Assembly (NCBI GenBank): GCA_000024525.1
Contig: CP001770.1
Coordinates: forward strand, 62,001 to 126,000
Length of the DNA: 64,000 nt
Source: Spirosoma linguale DSM 74
Lineage (GTDB): Bacteria > Bacteroidota > Bacteroidia > Cytophagales > Spirosomataceae
Reading direction: 5' to 3'
Shown: positions 25,152-34,249 of the stretch, one piece after another
Layout of the letters: the number at the start of each line of letters is the position of its first letter
Position numbering within the stretch: the stretch's first letter is position 1
Notes under the pieces: generated by a model
Database searches by the model: none
What the model was told of the DNA's origin: nothing
The model's input: only the letters and a program-made list of their open reading frames with translations
Translations under genes and position numbers: made by a program

Positions 25152-25561
25152 AAGTAGTTATCGATACCAATGGGCTACTGCGCTCGATTCCCCGGGACGG
25201 CTCGTACCGCTGGCTTTATGATGCTTTTGCAGCCAATCAGTTCACTTGGGTAGTCAGTACGGAAATCTTGCTCGAATATGCTGAAATGACGGGATACTAT
25301 TATAGCCCTGTGGCGGCTGAACTGGTCACCTCACTTTTACTGGCTGCTCCCAATCATCTACGGCAGGAACCCTACTTTCGGTTTGGACAGGTTAGTGCTG
25401 ATCCGGATGACAATAAATTTGTGGACTGTGCCATTGCAGCTGGTGTCGATTGGTTGGTATCCGACGATCACCACATTCTGAATCTGCTTCGAGAAACGAA
25501 TCGGTTTCCTCCCGTACCGATCTGTTCTTTTGAGACTTTCAAGCAAATTCTGAATCGATAG
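25148..25561 (+). CDS. PIN-domain toxin (COG1569-type putative toxin component)
   Basis: 137 residues from GTG 25148. It has the PIN acidic residues: IDTNGLL at the N-terminus (Asp), ILLEYAE (Glu), DPDDNKFVDCA (Asp) and VSDDHH (Asp), which form the Mg-dependent RNase site of this family. With the upstream antitoxin it forms a type II toxin-antitoxin pair, likely stabilising the element. All catalytic residues are present, so it looks intact. Confidence 0.85.
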   Translation: MKVVIDTNGLLRSIPRDGSYRWLYDAFAANQFTWVVSTEILLEYAEMTGYYYSPVAAELVTSLLLAAPNHLRQEPYFRFGQVSADPDDNKFVDCAIAAGVDWLVSDDHHILNLLRETNRFPPVPICSFETFKQILNR

Positions 25562-25643
25562 CTGTTAAAGTAGGAGCTAGGTTGCCAATTTGCTATCCCT
25601 AATCCGAAACGAGTACAGAAGTTAAGCGGAAGTTTGGCATACC

Positions 25644-25765
25644 TACCTGTTGTAGGTATGCAAGCCAATTAGAAAACGTAACTTTGCATGCCTTGATTAT
25701 CAGGGCTGTTGAAATGAAAATGGGAATTGAAAGGTCACGCTCATGGGTGACCTTTCAATTTGTGG
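25644..25765. terminator. Hairpins between the converging PIN toxin and glutamine cyclotransferase genes
   Basis: One hairpin at about 25644-25668 has arms GCATACCTAC / GTAGGTATGC. A second at about 25727-25760 has 13-bp arms ATTGAAAGGTCAC / GTGACCTTTCAAT. Both lie in the 316-bp gap between convergent genes and probably terminate transcription; only short T-runs follow. Nothing else is seen in the gap. Confidence 0.6.
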
Positions 25766-25877
25766 GCTAGGCTACTCGCTAGAAGCGTCACTCGAATAGA
25801 GCGAATTGTGAGATAGTGATTTTTTAATGCCTGTTCAACGCCATTACTAGCATACGAACTAGATTGCGACCTAAATC

Positions 25878-26966
25878 TTAACGAAGTGCGACGGTGTTCT
25901 TGCCCTTAAGTTTAAATAGGCCGTTTACTTTCAGCTTATACAGGCTAGGCCAATTCTTGCCCGTTATATATAAGACAGCTTCTGGAGCTCGATAAGCGAT
26001 CCCGTTCAACACATTTTCTTTGGTATCAACGCCGGGTGGTAAACCAGGGTCGATCGTTAATTCACCGATTACTTTACCCGACTTCAATTCAATTTGAACG
26101 ATGCGGTTCGTTTGCCACACGTTCGCCAAAACGTACCCATCGATATACTCGAGTTCATTCAAATTCATTACTGGGCCCTGGTTGTCATACACCATTAACT
26201 CGCCCGTTTTCTGAAAACTCGGTGTATAAAATGATAACCGGTTCGAGCCATCGCTAACAATTAACGTTGAATCCCGGTGTGTTAAGCCCCAGCCTTGGGT
26301 ATGATAGGTGTGGGTTTTCTGTAAGGTCATATCCATTGAATACTGGAAGCATTGGCCCGAAGTCCAAGTCAGTTGATAGATATGATTGTTTACAATCGTA
26401 ATCCCCTCGCCAAAGTGAGGAGCTGGCAAAGAGACCGATTGAAGCACGGAGCCTGTCAGTAAGTCTATTTTCATTAACTTAGACTGCCCAATCTGTCCCG
26501 TCCCTTCGTAAAGGGCATCCTGATGAAATTCAAGCCCCTGAGTAAAACTGCTCGCTTGGTGGGGATATGTTTTTAATACAGAGTAGGAAAGCTTTACTGG
26601 TTTAACATCTGACCAGATTTCAATCGAAAGGGTATCGGTCAACTTTTCTTTATTGATAGTAAGCGCGTTTATTACTAGCTGATGCAAACCGACGCTTAAA
26701 TCGACTGACTCGAGGGAGAAAATGTTATTGACAGGCGATCGATTTATAGCAGGTTTGTTATCCCAACTAGCCGTGACTTGACTTAATGGTTGCTGTAGAC
26801 GAACCGGGATTGAATCACCTACTTGATAAGTTGATTTATTCAAGGCTACAAAATCAACCTTAATCTGATTTGAGGCGTCAGCTTCCTTCTTTCTATTCTG
26901 TTGACAGGCTGAAACCCAAAGGCTCACCAGGATTACAACGACAGCGCATTTAGCAACAAAATTCAT
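25878..26966 (-). CDS. Glutamine cyclotransferase-like lipoprotein
   Basis: 362 residues from ATG 26966, which places a lipoprotein signal (MNFVAKCAVVVILVSLWVSAC, lipobox VSAC) at the N-terminus. Residues ~30-125 look like an Ig-like fold; from ~130 the protein matches the five-bladed propeller glutamine cyclotransferase family (SFTQGLEF, YEGTGQIGQS, LTWTSGQ, LNELEYIDGYVLANVWQTNRIVQI, LNGIAYR). These convert N-terminal Gln to pyroglutamate; in Bacteroidota they are secreted lipoproteins. Stands alone, facing away from RidA. Confidence 0.85.
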   Translation of the reverse strand: MNFVAKCAVVVILVSLWVSACQQNRKKEADASNQIKVDFVALNKSTYQVGDSIPVRLQQPLSQVTASWDNKPAINRSPVNNIFSLESVDLSVGLHQLVINALTINKEKLTDTLSIEIWSDVKPVKLSYSVLKTYPHQASSFTQGLEFHQDALYEGTGQIGQSKLMKIDLLTGSVLQSVSLPAPHFGEGITIVNNHIYQLTWTSGQCFQYSMDMTLQKTHTYHTQGWGLTHRDSTLIVSDGSNRLSFYTPSFQKTGELMVYDNQGPVMNLNELEYIDGYVLANVWQTNRIVQIELKSGKVIGELTIDPGLPPGVDTKENVLNGIAYRAPEAVLYITGKNWPSLYKLKVNGLFKLKGKNTVALR

Positions 26967-27296
26967 AGATAAAGTTGAGTCAGCTTTTTTGTTCCTCGAG
27001 TTTAAAAGTCTACTCACAATAAAGTCATTTCTTGGAAATTTCCTTTAAATTCTGTTATACATTAGCCAAAGTACCAAACTTTTGGCTAGATGCCCTTTCA
27101 GTAAACGCCCTATTTAAGCAGCAGACACATGAATGCTCCTTCGTCTCAAGGGGGAGCCTTCTGCGAGACGGTAGAGGTAGTATCTTATTTCCAAATCGGA
27201 AAATTTCTTTTGGGCAAATAAGGTATGACATAAGGCTGTCACTATACCATCCGAACTTTGTGGAAACAAAAACAAAAATTGGTAACTCAAATAAAG
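26967..27296. other. Intergenic region between divergent genes
   Basis: No supported gene. It contains the promoters of the glutamine cyclotransferase (leftward) and ridA (rightward). A short inverted repeat CGTCTC / GAGACG lies near 27145-27175. Confidence 0.5.
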
Positions 27297-27689
27297 ATGG
27301 AAAAGAACATAACCGATCCCTGGGCATGGGGTAAATACACCAATTCAGTTCAGGCAGTCGAAATTAAGCAGCCACTGGGAACTCTTTACTGTTCCGGGCA
27401 AGTCGCCATTGATACCAACGGCCAGCCGGTTAATGCCGACATGAATACGCAATTAGAGTTGACTTTTCAGAATTTGGAGCAACTCATTAGCGAGGCCGGA
27501 TATGAGCCGAGTGGCATTGTCAGGCTGAATGTCTACACGACCTCAACTCAAGAGTTTTTTACCAGCTGCATCCAAACGTATCAAACCTGGATTGCAAAGT
27601 ATGGCATTCAACAAGCTACGACTATGCTCGAAGTGAAAGCGTTGTTTGGCGGGCTTACGGTTGAAGTAGAGGCCACCGTAGTTAAGTAA
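27297..27689 (+). CDS. RidA-family protein
   Basis: 130 residues from ATG 27297. RidA/YjgF features: the GTLYCSGQVAID strand, a central helix pair (NTQLELTFQNLEQLISEAGY), VRLNVYTT, and a C-terminal LEVKALFGGLTVEVEATVVK strand. The usual C-terminal R-x-x-R-x-E signature of imine deaminases is replaced (no Arg in MLEVKALFGG), so it may be a RidA paralogue with another role. A strong terminator follows, then a YafY-type regulator. Confidence 0.82.
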   Translation: MEKNITDPWAWGKYTNSVQAVEIKQPLGTLYCSGQVAIDTNGQPVNADMNTQLELTFQNLEQLISEAGYEPSGIVRLNVYTTSTQEFFTSCIQTYQTWIAKYGIQQATTMLEVKALFGGLTVEVEATVVK

Positions 27690-27708
27690 TTGCCCTGGGT
27701 TAGTCCGT

Positions 27709-27740
27709 GCAAAATAGCCCGATTTCGGGCTATTTTGCTT
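27709..27740. terminator. Terminator after the RidA gene
   Basis: Stem GCAAAATAGCCCG / CGGGCTATTTTGC with a 4-nt loop. Confidence 0.85.
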
Positions 27741-27808
27741 CATCATCAAATTACACGTAAACGCGCGTAGCAAAGCCACAAATCTGTATATAGACAAAAA
27801 TCTAAGTC

Positions 27809-28783
27809 ATGAATGATTCCGAAACTACTCGTCTTTCCCGCTTGGTGGCCTTGCTCACGCTACTTCAAACGAAACGGATGGTAACAGCGACAGAATTGGC
27901 GAATCGCTTTTCGGTGAGTACTCGCACGATTTACCGGGACATCAGAGCGCTTGAGAGTGGGGGCGTCCCGATCGTAACCCACGAAGGAAAGGGGTATTCC
28001 CTGTTAGAAGGATACCGTCTTCCGCCAATTCTGTTTACGCGCGAAGAAGCCATCGCTTTGCTTACTGCCGAAAAGTTGGCATCCAGACTTACCGATGCGG
28101 CCACAGCTCAACTCAGTGGCGCGGCAATGGACAAACTACGGACAGCGCTAAGGCATTCCGACCGCGACTATCTGGAAACAATGGCCCCTCGCATACTGGT
28201 GATGGAACCAGCCAGTGCGTCCGAACGGCCGAACACGTACCAACAATTAGTTACGGCCGTCACGGCTCATCGAGTGGTGCGCATTACCTACCAAGCAGCG
28301 GAAACCGGCGAGTCGACCGACCGCGAAATTGAGCCGATTGGACTGTATCTTAGCCAGCATTGGCATGTGGTAGCCTTCTGTCGGTTACGGCAGGCCTTTC
28401 GAAATTTCCGTCTGGATCGAATTAGCAGTCTGGCACTAGTAGATGAATCGTTCCCTGCCCGTACGGAAACATTGCAGCAGTACTGGACTGAGGAAGCGAA
28501 ACGAAGGGAAAAAGAAAAAGTGGTAATTCATTTCAACCCTTCAGCGGTGTTGCCTGCCCAAGTCCAGCATCTGCACGACACCAAGCACCAGTATGGTTGG
28601 GTGCATGAAGAAGCACTGCCCGACGGGAGCCTGAAAATTGTATTTCTCGTCGGCTCACTTCCCTATTTGGCAACCTGGCTCTTACCGTTTGCCGGTGCGA
28701 TTACAATCCTGGAGCCTTCGTCGCTGGGCGACCATTTATCAGCGCTCGCCCAGCGGGTGCATGATTGCTTTTATTTGAAGTGA
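27809..28783 (+). CDS. YafY-type transcriptional regulator (HTH_11 + WYL)
   Basis: 324 residues. An N-terminal winged helix-turn-helix (ATELANRFSVSTRTIYRDIRALE) is followed by a linker (GYRLPPILFTREEAIALL) and a WYL ligand-binding domain (~140-225, RVVRITYQAAE and the LYLSQHWHVVAFCRLRQAFRNFRLDRI pattern), with a C-terminal WCX extension. WYL proteins sense small ligands or nucleic acids and often control stress or defence genes. The adjacent ridA, separated by a terminator, is a possible target. Confidence 0.9.
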   Translation: MNDSETTRLSRLVALLTLLQTKRMVTATELANRFSVSTRTIYRDIRALESGGVPIVTHEGKGYSLLEGYRLPPILFTREEAIALLTAEKLASRLTDAATAQLSGAAMDKLRTALRHSDRDYLETMAPRILVMEPASASERPNTYQQLVTAVTAHRVVRITYQAAETGESTDREIEPIGLYLSQHWHVVAFCRLRQAFRNFRLDRISSLALVDESFPARTETLQQYWTEEAKRREKEKVVIHFNPSAVLPAQVQHLHDTKHQYGWVHEEALPDGSLKIVFLVGSLPYLATWLLPFAGAITILEPSSLGDHLSALAQRVHDCFYLK

Positions 28784-29243
28784 GCAGTAAAATTATTGTT
28801 CGTTCCATTAAATGCTTGCTCCTTAATTGCCCCAAAGATTCCTCAGTTCAGCAATAGTAAAGTGCCCTGTGTGTAAAGTAATCTGTCATAGGTATATGGT
28901 CTCTCCAAACGCCCCATTTATGGACAGGCAAATTCCTTACGTCTCAAGGAGGAGCGTATATTGAGATTGGCGCAAATGCTTTCTGCGGCATAACAGAGTA
29001 ACTACTTTTCCGTGAGATTGGCAACCCATATCCCAGTTAAGAGTCATCGTTACTAGGTACTGCATGCCTGAATTTAAGGCATGGCTGGAGAAATGAAGGG
29101 AACCAATTCACACCTGGCTTATTCGAGAGCATTGACCATGAGCGGTTGCGCCAGCCAATCAACTGGATTCCTTAACTCAAAACCAATAACTTCAAATTTG
29201 CTTCATAATTGATGCCTAACCTTGCGAATACATTTTCTCGCGG
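28784..29243. other. Gene-poor stretch with a possible acyltransferase fossil
   Basis: No intact gene. In the plus frame around 28925-28995 the translation KFLTSQGGAYIEIGANAFCG followed by IT resembles the core of hexapeptide-repeat acyltransferases, then meets a stop. It may be decayed coding sequence; evidence is weak. Confidence 0.3.
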
Positions 29244-31445
29244 ATGAGCCAATTTATTCTTTGTGTCTTGCTTAGCCTGTCAACTCTGTCAGCATTCGGT
29301 CAAACAGGCCGTATAATTCGGGTGGAAGATAGTGCCACGCATGATCCCATTATTGGGGCAACCATTCGGACACCTGCCAGCGTAAAACCGGTCACTGGTG
29401 CCGTAACGGATGTAAAAGGCGTTGCCATCATGCCGAGTACACCAGCCAGCGTCACGGCCCTAACCGTGAGTGCCGTTGGCTACGAAACCGAATCGTTTTC
29501 GCTGCCAGCGGGTAATGATACACTCGTCTTTCAACTCCATAGTCAGGATGAATCGCTGGATGAGGTAACCGTTACATCGACCCGTACTAACTCGCGCATC
29601 GAGGATTTGCCTATTAAAGTGGAAGTGCTGGGTCAGGAGGATATGGACGAAGAAAGTGCGGTCGTGCCGGGCAACGTGAGCAGTATACTGGGCGATATTT
29701 CCATCATTCACGTGCAGCGGACCTCGGCTGTTAATGGTAACCAGGCCATTCGAATGCAGGGCCTCGATCCGAAATACACCCAGATTTTGCGCGATGGCTT
29801 ACCGCTGTATGAAGGTTTTTCGGGAAATCTGGGCGTATTGCAGATTCCACCGCTGGATTTAAAGCAGATCGAAGTGGTAAAAGGCTCCGTCTCAACGCTC
29901 TATGGCGGAGGAGCCATTGGTGGGATGATTAATATTGTCTCGAAAAGCCCTCACTCGGAGACCCCCGAATTTACGGCCCTTCTAAACCACTCGAATCTGA
30001 AAGAAACCAATCTGAACGCCTACTATTCGCAGCGTTACGGAAAAACTGGTTTGACGCTCTTTACGGGCTATACCTACCAGAAAGCGGTCGATGTAACAGG
30101 CGACGGATTTACCGATAGTCCTGGCATTAAGCAATTTAATTTTCATCCTAAGTTCTTCTGGAATCCAACCGATCATACCAAACTGGATATCGGGTATGCG
30201 TTCACTACTGAAAATCGTACCGGTGGGTATCTGCCGGCTCTTGAGGGTACAGAACCTGGTTCCTATAAAAACGTTACCGATCTACAGCGTCATACGGTTG
30301 ATTTTAACGCCAGCCACAATACATCAGAAACCAATGCCCTGAGCTTCAAAGGGGCCGTTAGTACATTCCACCGGCAGAACACGGATTATCAGAAACTCTC
30401 CGATGGTCGACAGTCGTCCGTGTATCTGGAAGCCAATGATTTAGCCCGCTTTGGTAAGCATCAGCTGATTGTGGGGGTTAACCTAACAGTAGAAGCGTTC
30501 CGCAAAAATCCTGATAGCACCCGGCTTGTCGATTATACCTACAACACCGTTGGCGGATTTGTGCAGGACGACTGGCAGGTGGGTGAAAAGGTCGCGATCC
30601 AAGCGGGACTTCGGTTCGATCACCACAATACATTCGGTAATTTTCTATTGCCCCGCTTGTCGGTTAAATTCAAACCATCCGATCCATGGACGATTCGGCT
30701 GAGTGTGGGAACCGGCTATAAAACGCCAAACTTATTCGTCAACCAAACGCCCGGTGCGCTAAATGTTAGTTTGATCTTCCCTCGTTTACTACCGATTGAC
30801 GTTTCCACGGTGAAGGCAGAACGGTCAGTGGGTACCAACATCGACATTGCTTATTCCAAAACCTTCGAAAGTGGGTTTTCGGTACAAGTCGATCAGGCGC
30901 TTTATTACACCGTTGTCAACTCACCCGTAGTGTCGGCATTTTCCAGCTTATCGAGCAATCTGGGCGCTTATACGCAGCTGACCAACGCGCCTTACAATAT
31001 CTTCAGCGTTGGAACCGACACCTACGTTCGGCTCGAATACAAAGCGTACGAGTTATATTTTGGCTACAACCACACGCTCGCCCGTCGGAACGGCCCAACC
31101 GATAATACTTATCTGCCACTGGCACCCCAGGATAAATTCTCCACCACGGTAGCCTGGGAAAATGATCATTTCCGGTTTGGTGTCGAAGCCAGCTACGTGG
31201 GTACTCAGTATCTTTACAACAACCAGAAAGTACCTAATTATACCTTCTTTGCTGCAGCGGCCGAATACCATTATAACGACCACTGGCGGCTGGTCCTCAA
31301 CGGAGAGAACATCTTCAATGTGAAACAGGCCAACTACGAAACGGTTGTACTTGGTGCCAACCCAACCGTACAACCCACCTTCCGGCCTATCTGGGCCCCC
31401 TTAGAAGGACGAATTGTGAACCTGGCGCTGAAGTTTACGTTATAA
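29244..31445 (+). CDS. TonB-dependent receptor with carboxypeptidase-like N-terminal domain
   Basis: 733 residues: signal peptide (LCVLLSLSTLSAFGQ), a carboxypeptidase regulatory-like beta domain (~20-105), a plug (~115-235: EVTVTSTRTNSRIEDLPIKV, IRMQGLDPKYTQILRDGLPL, VVKGSVSTLYGGGAIGGMINI) and a 22-strand-type barrel ending in ...VNLALKFTL with a terminal aromatic/hydrophobic pattern. It imports a siderophore, vitamin or metal chelate across the outer membrane using TonB energy. Substrate cannot be read from sequence. A terminator follows; transcribed alone. Confidence 0.9.
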   Translation: MSQFILCVLLSLSTLSAFGQTGRIIRVEDSATHDPIIGATIRTPASVKPVTGAVTDVKGVAIMPSTPASVTALTVSAVGYETESFSLPAGNDTLVFQLHSQDESLDEVTVTSTRTNSRIEDLPIKVEVLGQEDMDEESAVVPGNVSSILGDISIIHVQRTSAVNGNQAIRMQGLDPKYTQILRDGLPLYEGFSGNLGVLQIPPLDLKQIEVVKGSVSTLYGGGAIGGMINIVSKSPHSETPEFTALLNHSNLKETNLNAYYSQRYGKTGLTLFTGYTYQKAVDVTGDGFTDSPGIKQFNFHPKFFWNPTDHTKLDIGYAFTTENRTGGYLPALEGTEPGSYKNVTDLQRHTVDFNASHNTSETNALSFKGAVSTFHRQNTDYQKLSDGRQSSVYLEANDLARFGKHQLIVGVNLTVEAFRKNPDSTRLVDYTYNTVGGFVQDDWQVGEKVAIQAGLRFDHHNTFGNFLLPRLSVKFKPSDPWTIRLSVGTGYKTPNLFVNQTPGALNVSLIFPRLLPIDVSTVKAERSVGTNIDIAYSKTFESGFSVQVDQALYYTVVNSPVVSAFSSLSSNLGAYTQLTNAPYNIFSVGTDTYVRLEYKAYELYFGYNHTLARRNGPTDNTYLPLAPQDKFSTTVAWENDHFRFGVEASYVGTQYLYNNQKVPNYTFFAAAAEYHYNDHWRLVLNGENIFNVKQANYETVVLGANPTVQPTFRPIWAPLEGRIVNLALKFTL

Positions 31446-31463
31446 GCTCAACTTGACAGTATC

Positions 31464-31508
31464 ATAAACAAGCTCCAGAAGATCATCTCTTCAGGAGCTT
31501 GTTTATTT
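31464..31508. terminator. Bidirectional terminator after the TonB receptor gene
   Basis: 13-bp stem ATAAACAAGCTCC / GGAGCTTGTTTAT with a 17-nt loop between the convergent receptor and TauE genes. Confidence 0.8.
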
Positions 31509-31534
31509 AATGCTCGTTTGGGTGGATTGAAACA

Positions 31535-32569
31535 CTATATATCGAACTTTTCCAACTTCCTCTTCCGATAGACATAGACTTCATACGCATGTTTATCGAT
31601 GCCAAACACTTCTTCCAATACCATGTGGTCGGCTCCCTGGCTGAGCTTTTTCACTTCAGCCTGCTTGTCTGGAGGAAGCTCACTGAAGGGAATGGTGTGT
31701 TCGAACTCGAACCCCTCATCGTATTCAAACTCCAGCGAAAACAGTTTATTCCGCCATTGGAGTTGCGTGCTCATGCCATTGGCAACGGGAGAATAGTCAA
31801 TATCGATCGGCGCGTTCGTGACCACCTGGCCAGCCGCTTCGGTAAATAAACTTAGTCCCGAAATGACCATAGCCGTGTAGCCAACCCGCCGAAAGAGACC
31901 TTCACTCAATTGGGGTAGCAGCCATTTCATGCCATAGGACGCCAGAAGGGCCGCTACGGCGATCACAGCGCCTAACGTGAGCGCTTTTCCCGTCAATAAG
32001 CCAAAGGAAGCATACAAGGCAAGCTTGACCAGATGCAGCATCACTTCATTAGCCGCCCGAGTTGCCACGATTTCCTCCTTGCCCATGCCGTAGCGCAAAT
32101 AGAACCGATTGAATAATAAGCCAACCGCACCGGTTAGACCCGAAACAAAACCCGCTGCCAGCCCAATCAGAGCCAGATAACCTTTGGGTAATGGATGAAC
32201 AACCTCCTGTTCTTTGGCCGAACGAAAAATCAAGGGTAGATTAGCCATCAGAAATAAACCCATCAATAGCTCCAGATAAAGCGGATTGATGTAAGTAAGC
32301 AGCTTCGCACCAATCCAGACGGCGGGTAAGGCAGGGGGCACAAACCATACCACCACATCCCAGCGAATACGCGGCCAGAAGGCAATGATGCGGGAAATGG
32401 AACTGGAAACCGTACCGATGGACAGTGCCGCCGGAACATGTGCGCCGGGTAAGAGAGACCCTAATAGGGGTAACAACAACAGACCGGCCCCGCCCCCACA
32501 AACTGCACTCAGTGAAAAGGCCAATAGGGCACAGCTAAATAAGAGCAAACCGGATAAAAACATAAACAT
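31535..32569 (-). CDS. TauE/SafE-family permease with C-terminal soluble domain
   Basis: 344 residues. Residues ~1-250 contain about eight membrane helices with the repeated glycine-rich motif of the TauE/SafE (DUF81) family (LSAVCGGGAGLLLLPLLGSLLPG and AAGFVSGLTGAVGLLFNRFYLR). The last ~90 residues form a soluble, acidic-then-basic tail (LEFEYDEGFEFEHTIPFSEL, DKHAYEVYVYRKRK) that ordinary family members of about 250 residues lack. Substrates in the family are sulfur compounds or organic anions; none is implied here. The next gene upstream (PAP2) is 24 bp away, so they may share a transcript. Confidence 0.82.
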   Translation of the reverse strand: MFMFLSGLLLFSCALLAFSLSAVCGGGAGLLLLPLLGSLLPGAHVPAALSIGTVSSSISRIIAFWPRIRWDVVVWFVPPALPAVWIGAKLLTYINPLYLELLMGLFLMANLPLIFRSAKEQEVVHPLPKGYLALIGLAAGFVSGLTGAVGLLFNRFYLRYGMGKEEIVATRAANEVMLHLVKLALYASFGLLTGKALTLGAVIAVAALLASYGMKWLLPQLSEGLFRRVGYTAMVISGLSLFTEAAGQVVTNAPIDIDYSPVANGMSTQLQWRNKLFSLEFEYDEGFEFEHTIPFSELPPDKQAEVKKLSQGADHMVLEEVFGIDKHAYEVYVYRKRKLEKFDI

Positions 32570-32593
32570 GCTGATTAATGAGAAATCCAGTGG

Positions 32594-33364
32594 TTAGGCT
32601 ACGTTGGCTTTATGAGCCGTCCGCTGCCATTCGGTGAGCACAATACCCACAATCAGCCAGCAAGCACCGAGTAAATAGCCGCCCAACACATCGCTCAAAA
32701 AATGAACCCCCAGATAAATTCGACTAAAGCCCACCAACCCGATTAACCCGACGGCACTGAAACCCACCAGCCACCGGTGCCGAATCCGACGACGGCCCCG
32801 AACCAGCCAGTACCCCAGTAATCCATACAGCGTCATGGCCGTGGCCGAATGACCACTGGGAAATGAGTAGCCCGTTTCGGCATAATAAGCAACCTGAGCA
32901 GGGCGCTGCCGAATAAAGGTTCGTTTCCCGACCTGAACAAACAGCCCGACGCCTGCCATCAAGATCCACAGGATCACGATGTTCCGTGTCTTTCTTTGAC
33001 GATATAAAACATATGACCCGAGTAAAGTCAGACCTATGGTTACGTAGGCAGATCCCAGCCAGGTTAGTGCATAGAGCAACTGGCTGATCGACGAACTACG
33101 CTGCTGAAAGAGCCACTGGGTGAAACCGTGATCGACACGAACCATTGGCTCAGCATTGACCAGATTTTCGGCAATTTCGGAAAGCATCATCACGTTGACG
33201 ATCAGTAATCCGGCCAGCACGGTCAGGGGTATACCTCGAAAATGGTCGGTCGATAAACGTTTGGCCAGCCAGCGAACAAGAACTGGATATCGAGTAGCCA
33301 ATCGGCCAAAGCGTTGGTGAATAAGATGTTGGAATTGGTTTGTCGTCATTCGGTATGCGCTCAC
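32594..33364 (-). CDS. PAP2-family phosphatase, integral membrane
   Basis: 256 residues with about six membrane helices. All three PAP2 motifs are present: KRTFIRQRP, PSGHSAT and SRIYLGVHFLSDVLGG. The family removes phosphate from phosphatidic acid, undecaprenyl diphosphate or related lipids at the membrane surface. Co-oriented with the downstream TauE gene. A second, unrelated PAP2 gene occurs at 35283-36020. Confidence 0.88.
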   Translation of the reverse strand: MSAYRMTTNQFQHLIHQRFGRLATRYPVLVRWLAKRLSTDHFRGIPLTVLAGLLIVNVMMLSEIAENLVNAEPMVRVDHGFTQWLFQQRSSSISQLLYALTWLGSAYVTIGLTLLGSYVLYRQRKTRNIVILWILMAGVGLFVQVGKRTFIRQRPAQVAYYAETGYSFPSGHSATAMTLYGLLGYWLVRGRRRIRHRWLVGFSAVGLIGLVGFSRIYLGVHFLSDVLGGYLLGACWLIVGIVLTEWQRTAHKANVA

Positions 33365-33658
33365 TCAAGAGCCATGATAATGCGTACAAACTAATCATGG
33401 CATTCTAAAGAAACTTTGAAGCGTAATCCGATTCTGATTCGTGGCAGCGATTTACGAATACGTTTTTTTCAAACGTCCATGCACTCACCGTAGCTGACGA
33501 AGACAAAAAAACCTGACCATTCGTCAGATTGATGTAAACGGTAATTACCCGATTTCTGTAAAGTAATCAAGTAATTCAACCCTGAGAAGTTTGTATAGTG
33601 ATTTAAGCGACTTTTCTAGGCCAGGCATTTCTTCATGTAGCGTCCTTAGACTCATGGT
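33365..33658. other. Intergenic stretch with no gene seen
   Basis: Carries the promoter side of the PAP2 gene and the 3' end of the EamA gene. No convincing frame or strong repeat was found. Confidence 0.5.
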
Positions 33659-34072
33659 CTATAGAATAAGCACCAGCGTTCCACCAATAATCAATAGTGC
33701 TCCCAGAGCAGCCTTCCAGGTCAGCACTTCGCCTAGAAACACAACCGACAGAATTAGGGCGATGGCCACGCTGAGTTTATCGACCGGTGCCACCTGCGAA
33801 ACCTTGCCAAGCTGTAGGGCTTTGAAATAAAAAATCCAGGAGAACCCAGTTGCTACACCCGACAAAATCAGAAACAGCCAATTCTGGCGACTAAGCGCGG
33901 GTAATGTATCAAGACCGCCCCGCCAGAACACGAGTCCCCAGGCCACAACCAAAATGACGACGGTTCGAATGGCCGTTGCTAGATCGGTATTTACTCCTTT
34001 GATACCTATTTTAGCTAATATGGCTGTCAAAGCAGCAAAAAGGGCTGAGAGTAATGCGTAAATCCACCACAT
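33659..34072 (-). CDS. Half-size EamA/DMT-family transporter
   Basis: 137 residues with five hydrophobic helices. It corresponds to a single EamA repeat (YALLSALFAALTAILAKIGIKG at the N-terminus; LDKLSVAIALILSVVFLGEVL-type second half, with VAPVDKLSVAIA and FLGEVLTWKAALGALLIIGGT). Full DMT carriers have two such repeats; single-repeat proteins work as dimers. Substrate unknown. Transcribed alone. Confidence 0.85.
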   Translation of the reverse strand: MWWIYALLSALFAALTAILAKIGIKGVNTDLATAIRTVVILVVAWGLVFWRGGLDTLPALSRQNWLFLILSGVATGFSWIFYFKALQLGKVSQVAPVDKLSVAIALILSVVFLGEVLTWKAALGALLIIGGTLVLIL

Positions 34073-34108
34073 TGGTTAAACTAGTTTAGACAGATAGAAG
34101 GCAGTTAG

Positions 34109-34137
34109 TAGCTACCCTGCCAGATGCAGGGTAGCTA
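34109..34137. terminator. Hairpin between the YncE-like and EamA genes
   Basis: A perfect 12-bp stem TAGCTACCCTGC / GCAGGGTAGCTA with a 5-nt loop, but no T-run on either side. Probably a transcript end or processing site for the YncE-like gene. Confidence 0.55.
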
Positions 34138-34249
34138 GCCGCTATTACCTGTAAAGCACATTGGCGATCTATTTTGCTGTTTAGATACTGCCACTAGTAC
34201 CCCCTAAGTGCTTTTAGAGGGGCCTCTGACAAAAGATACCCTATACTTA

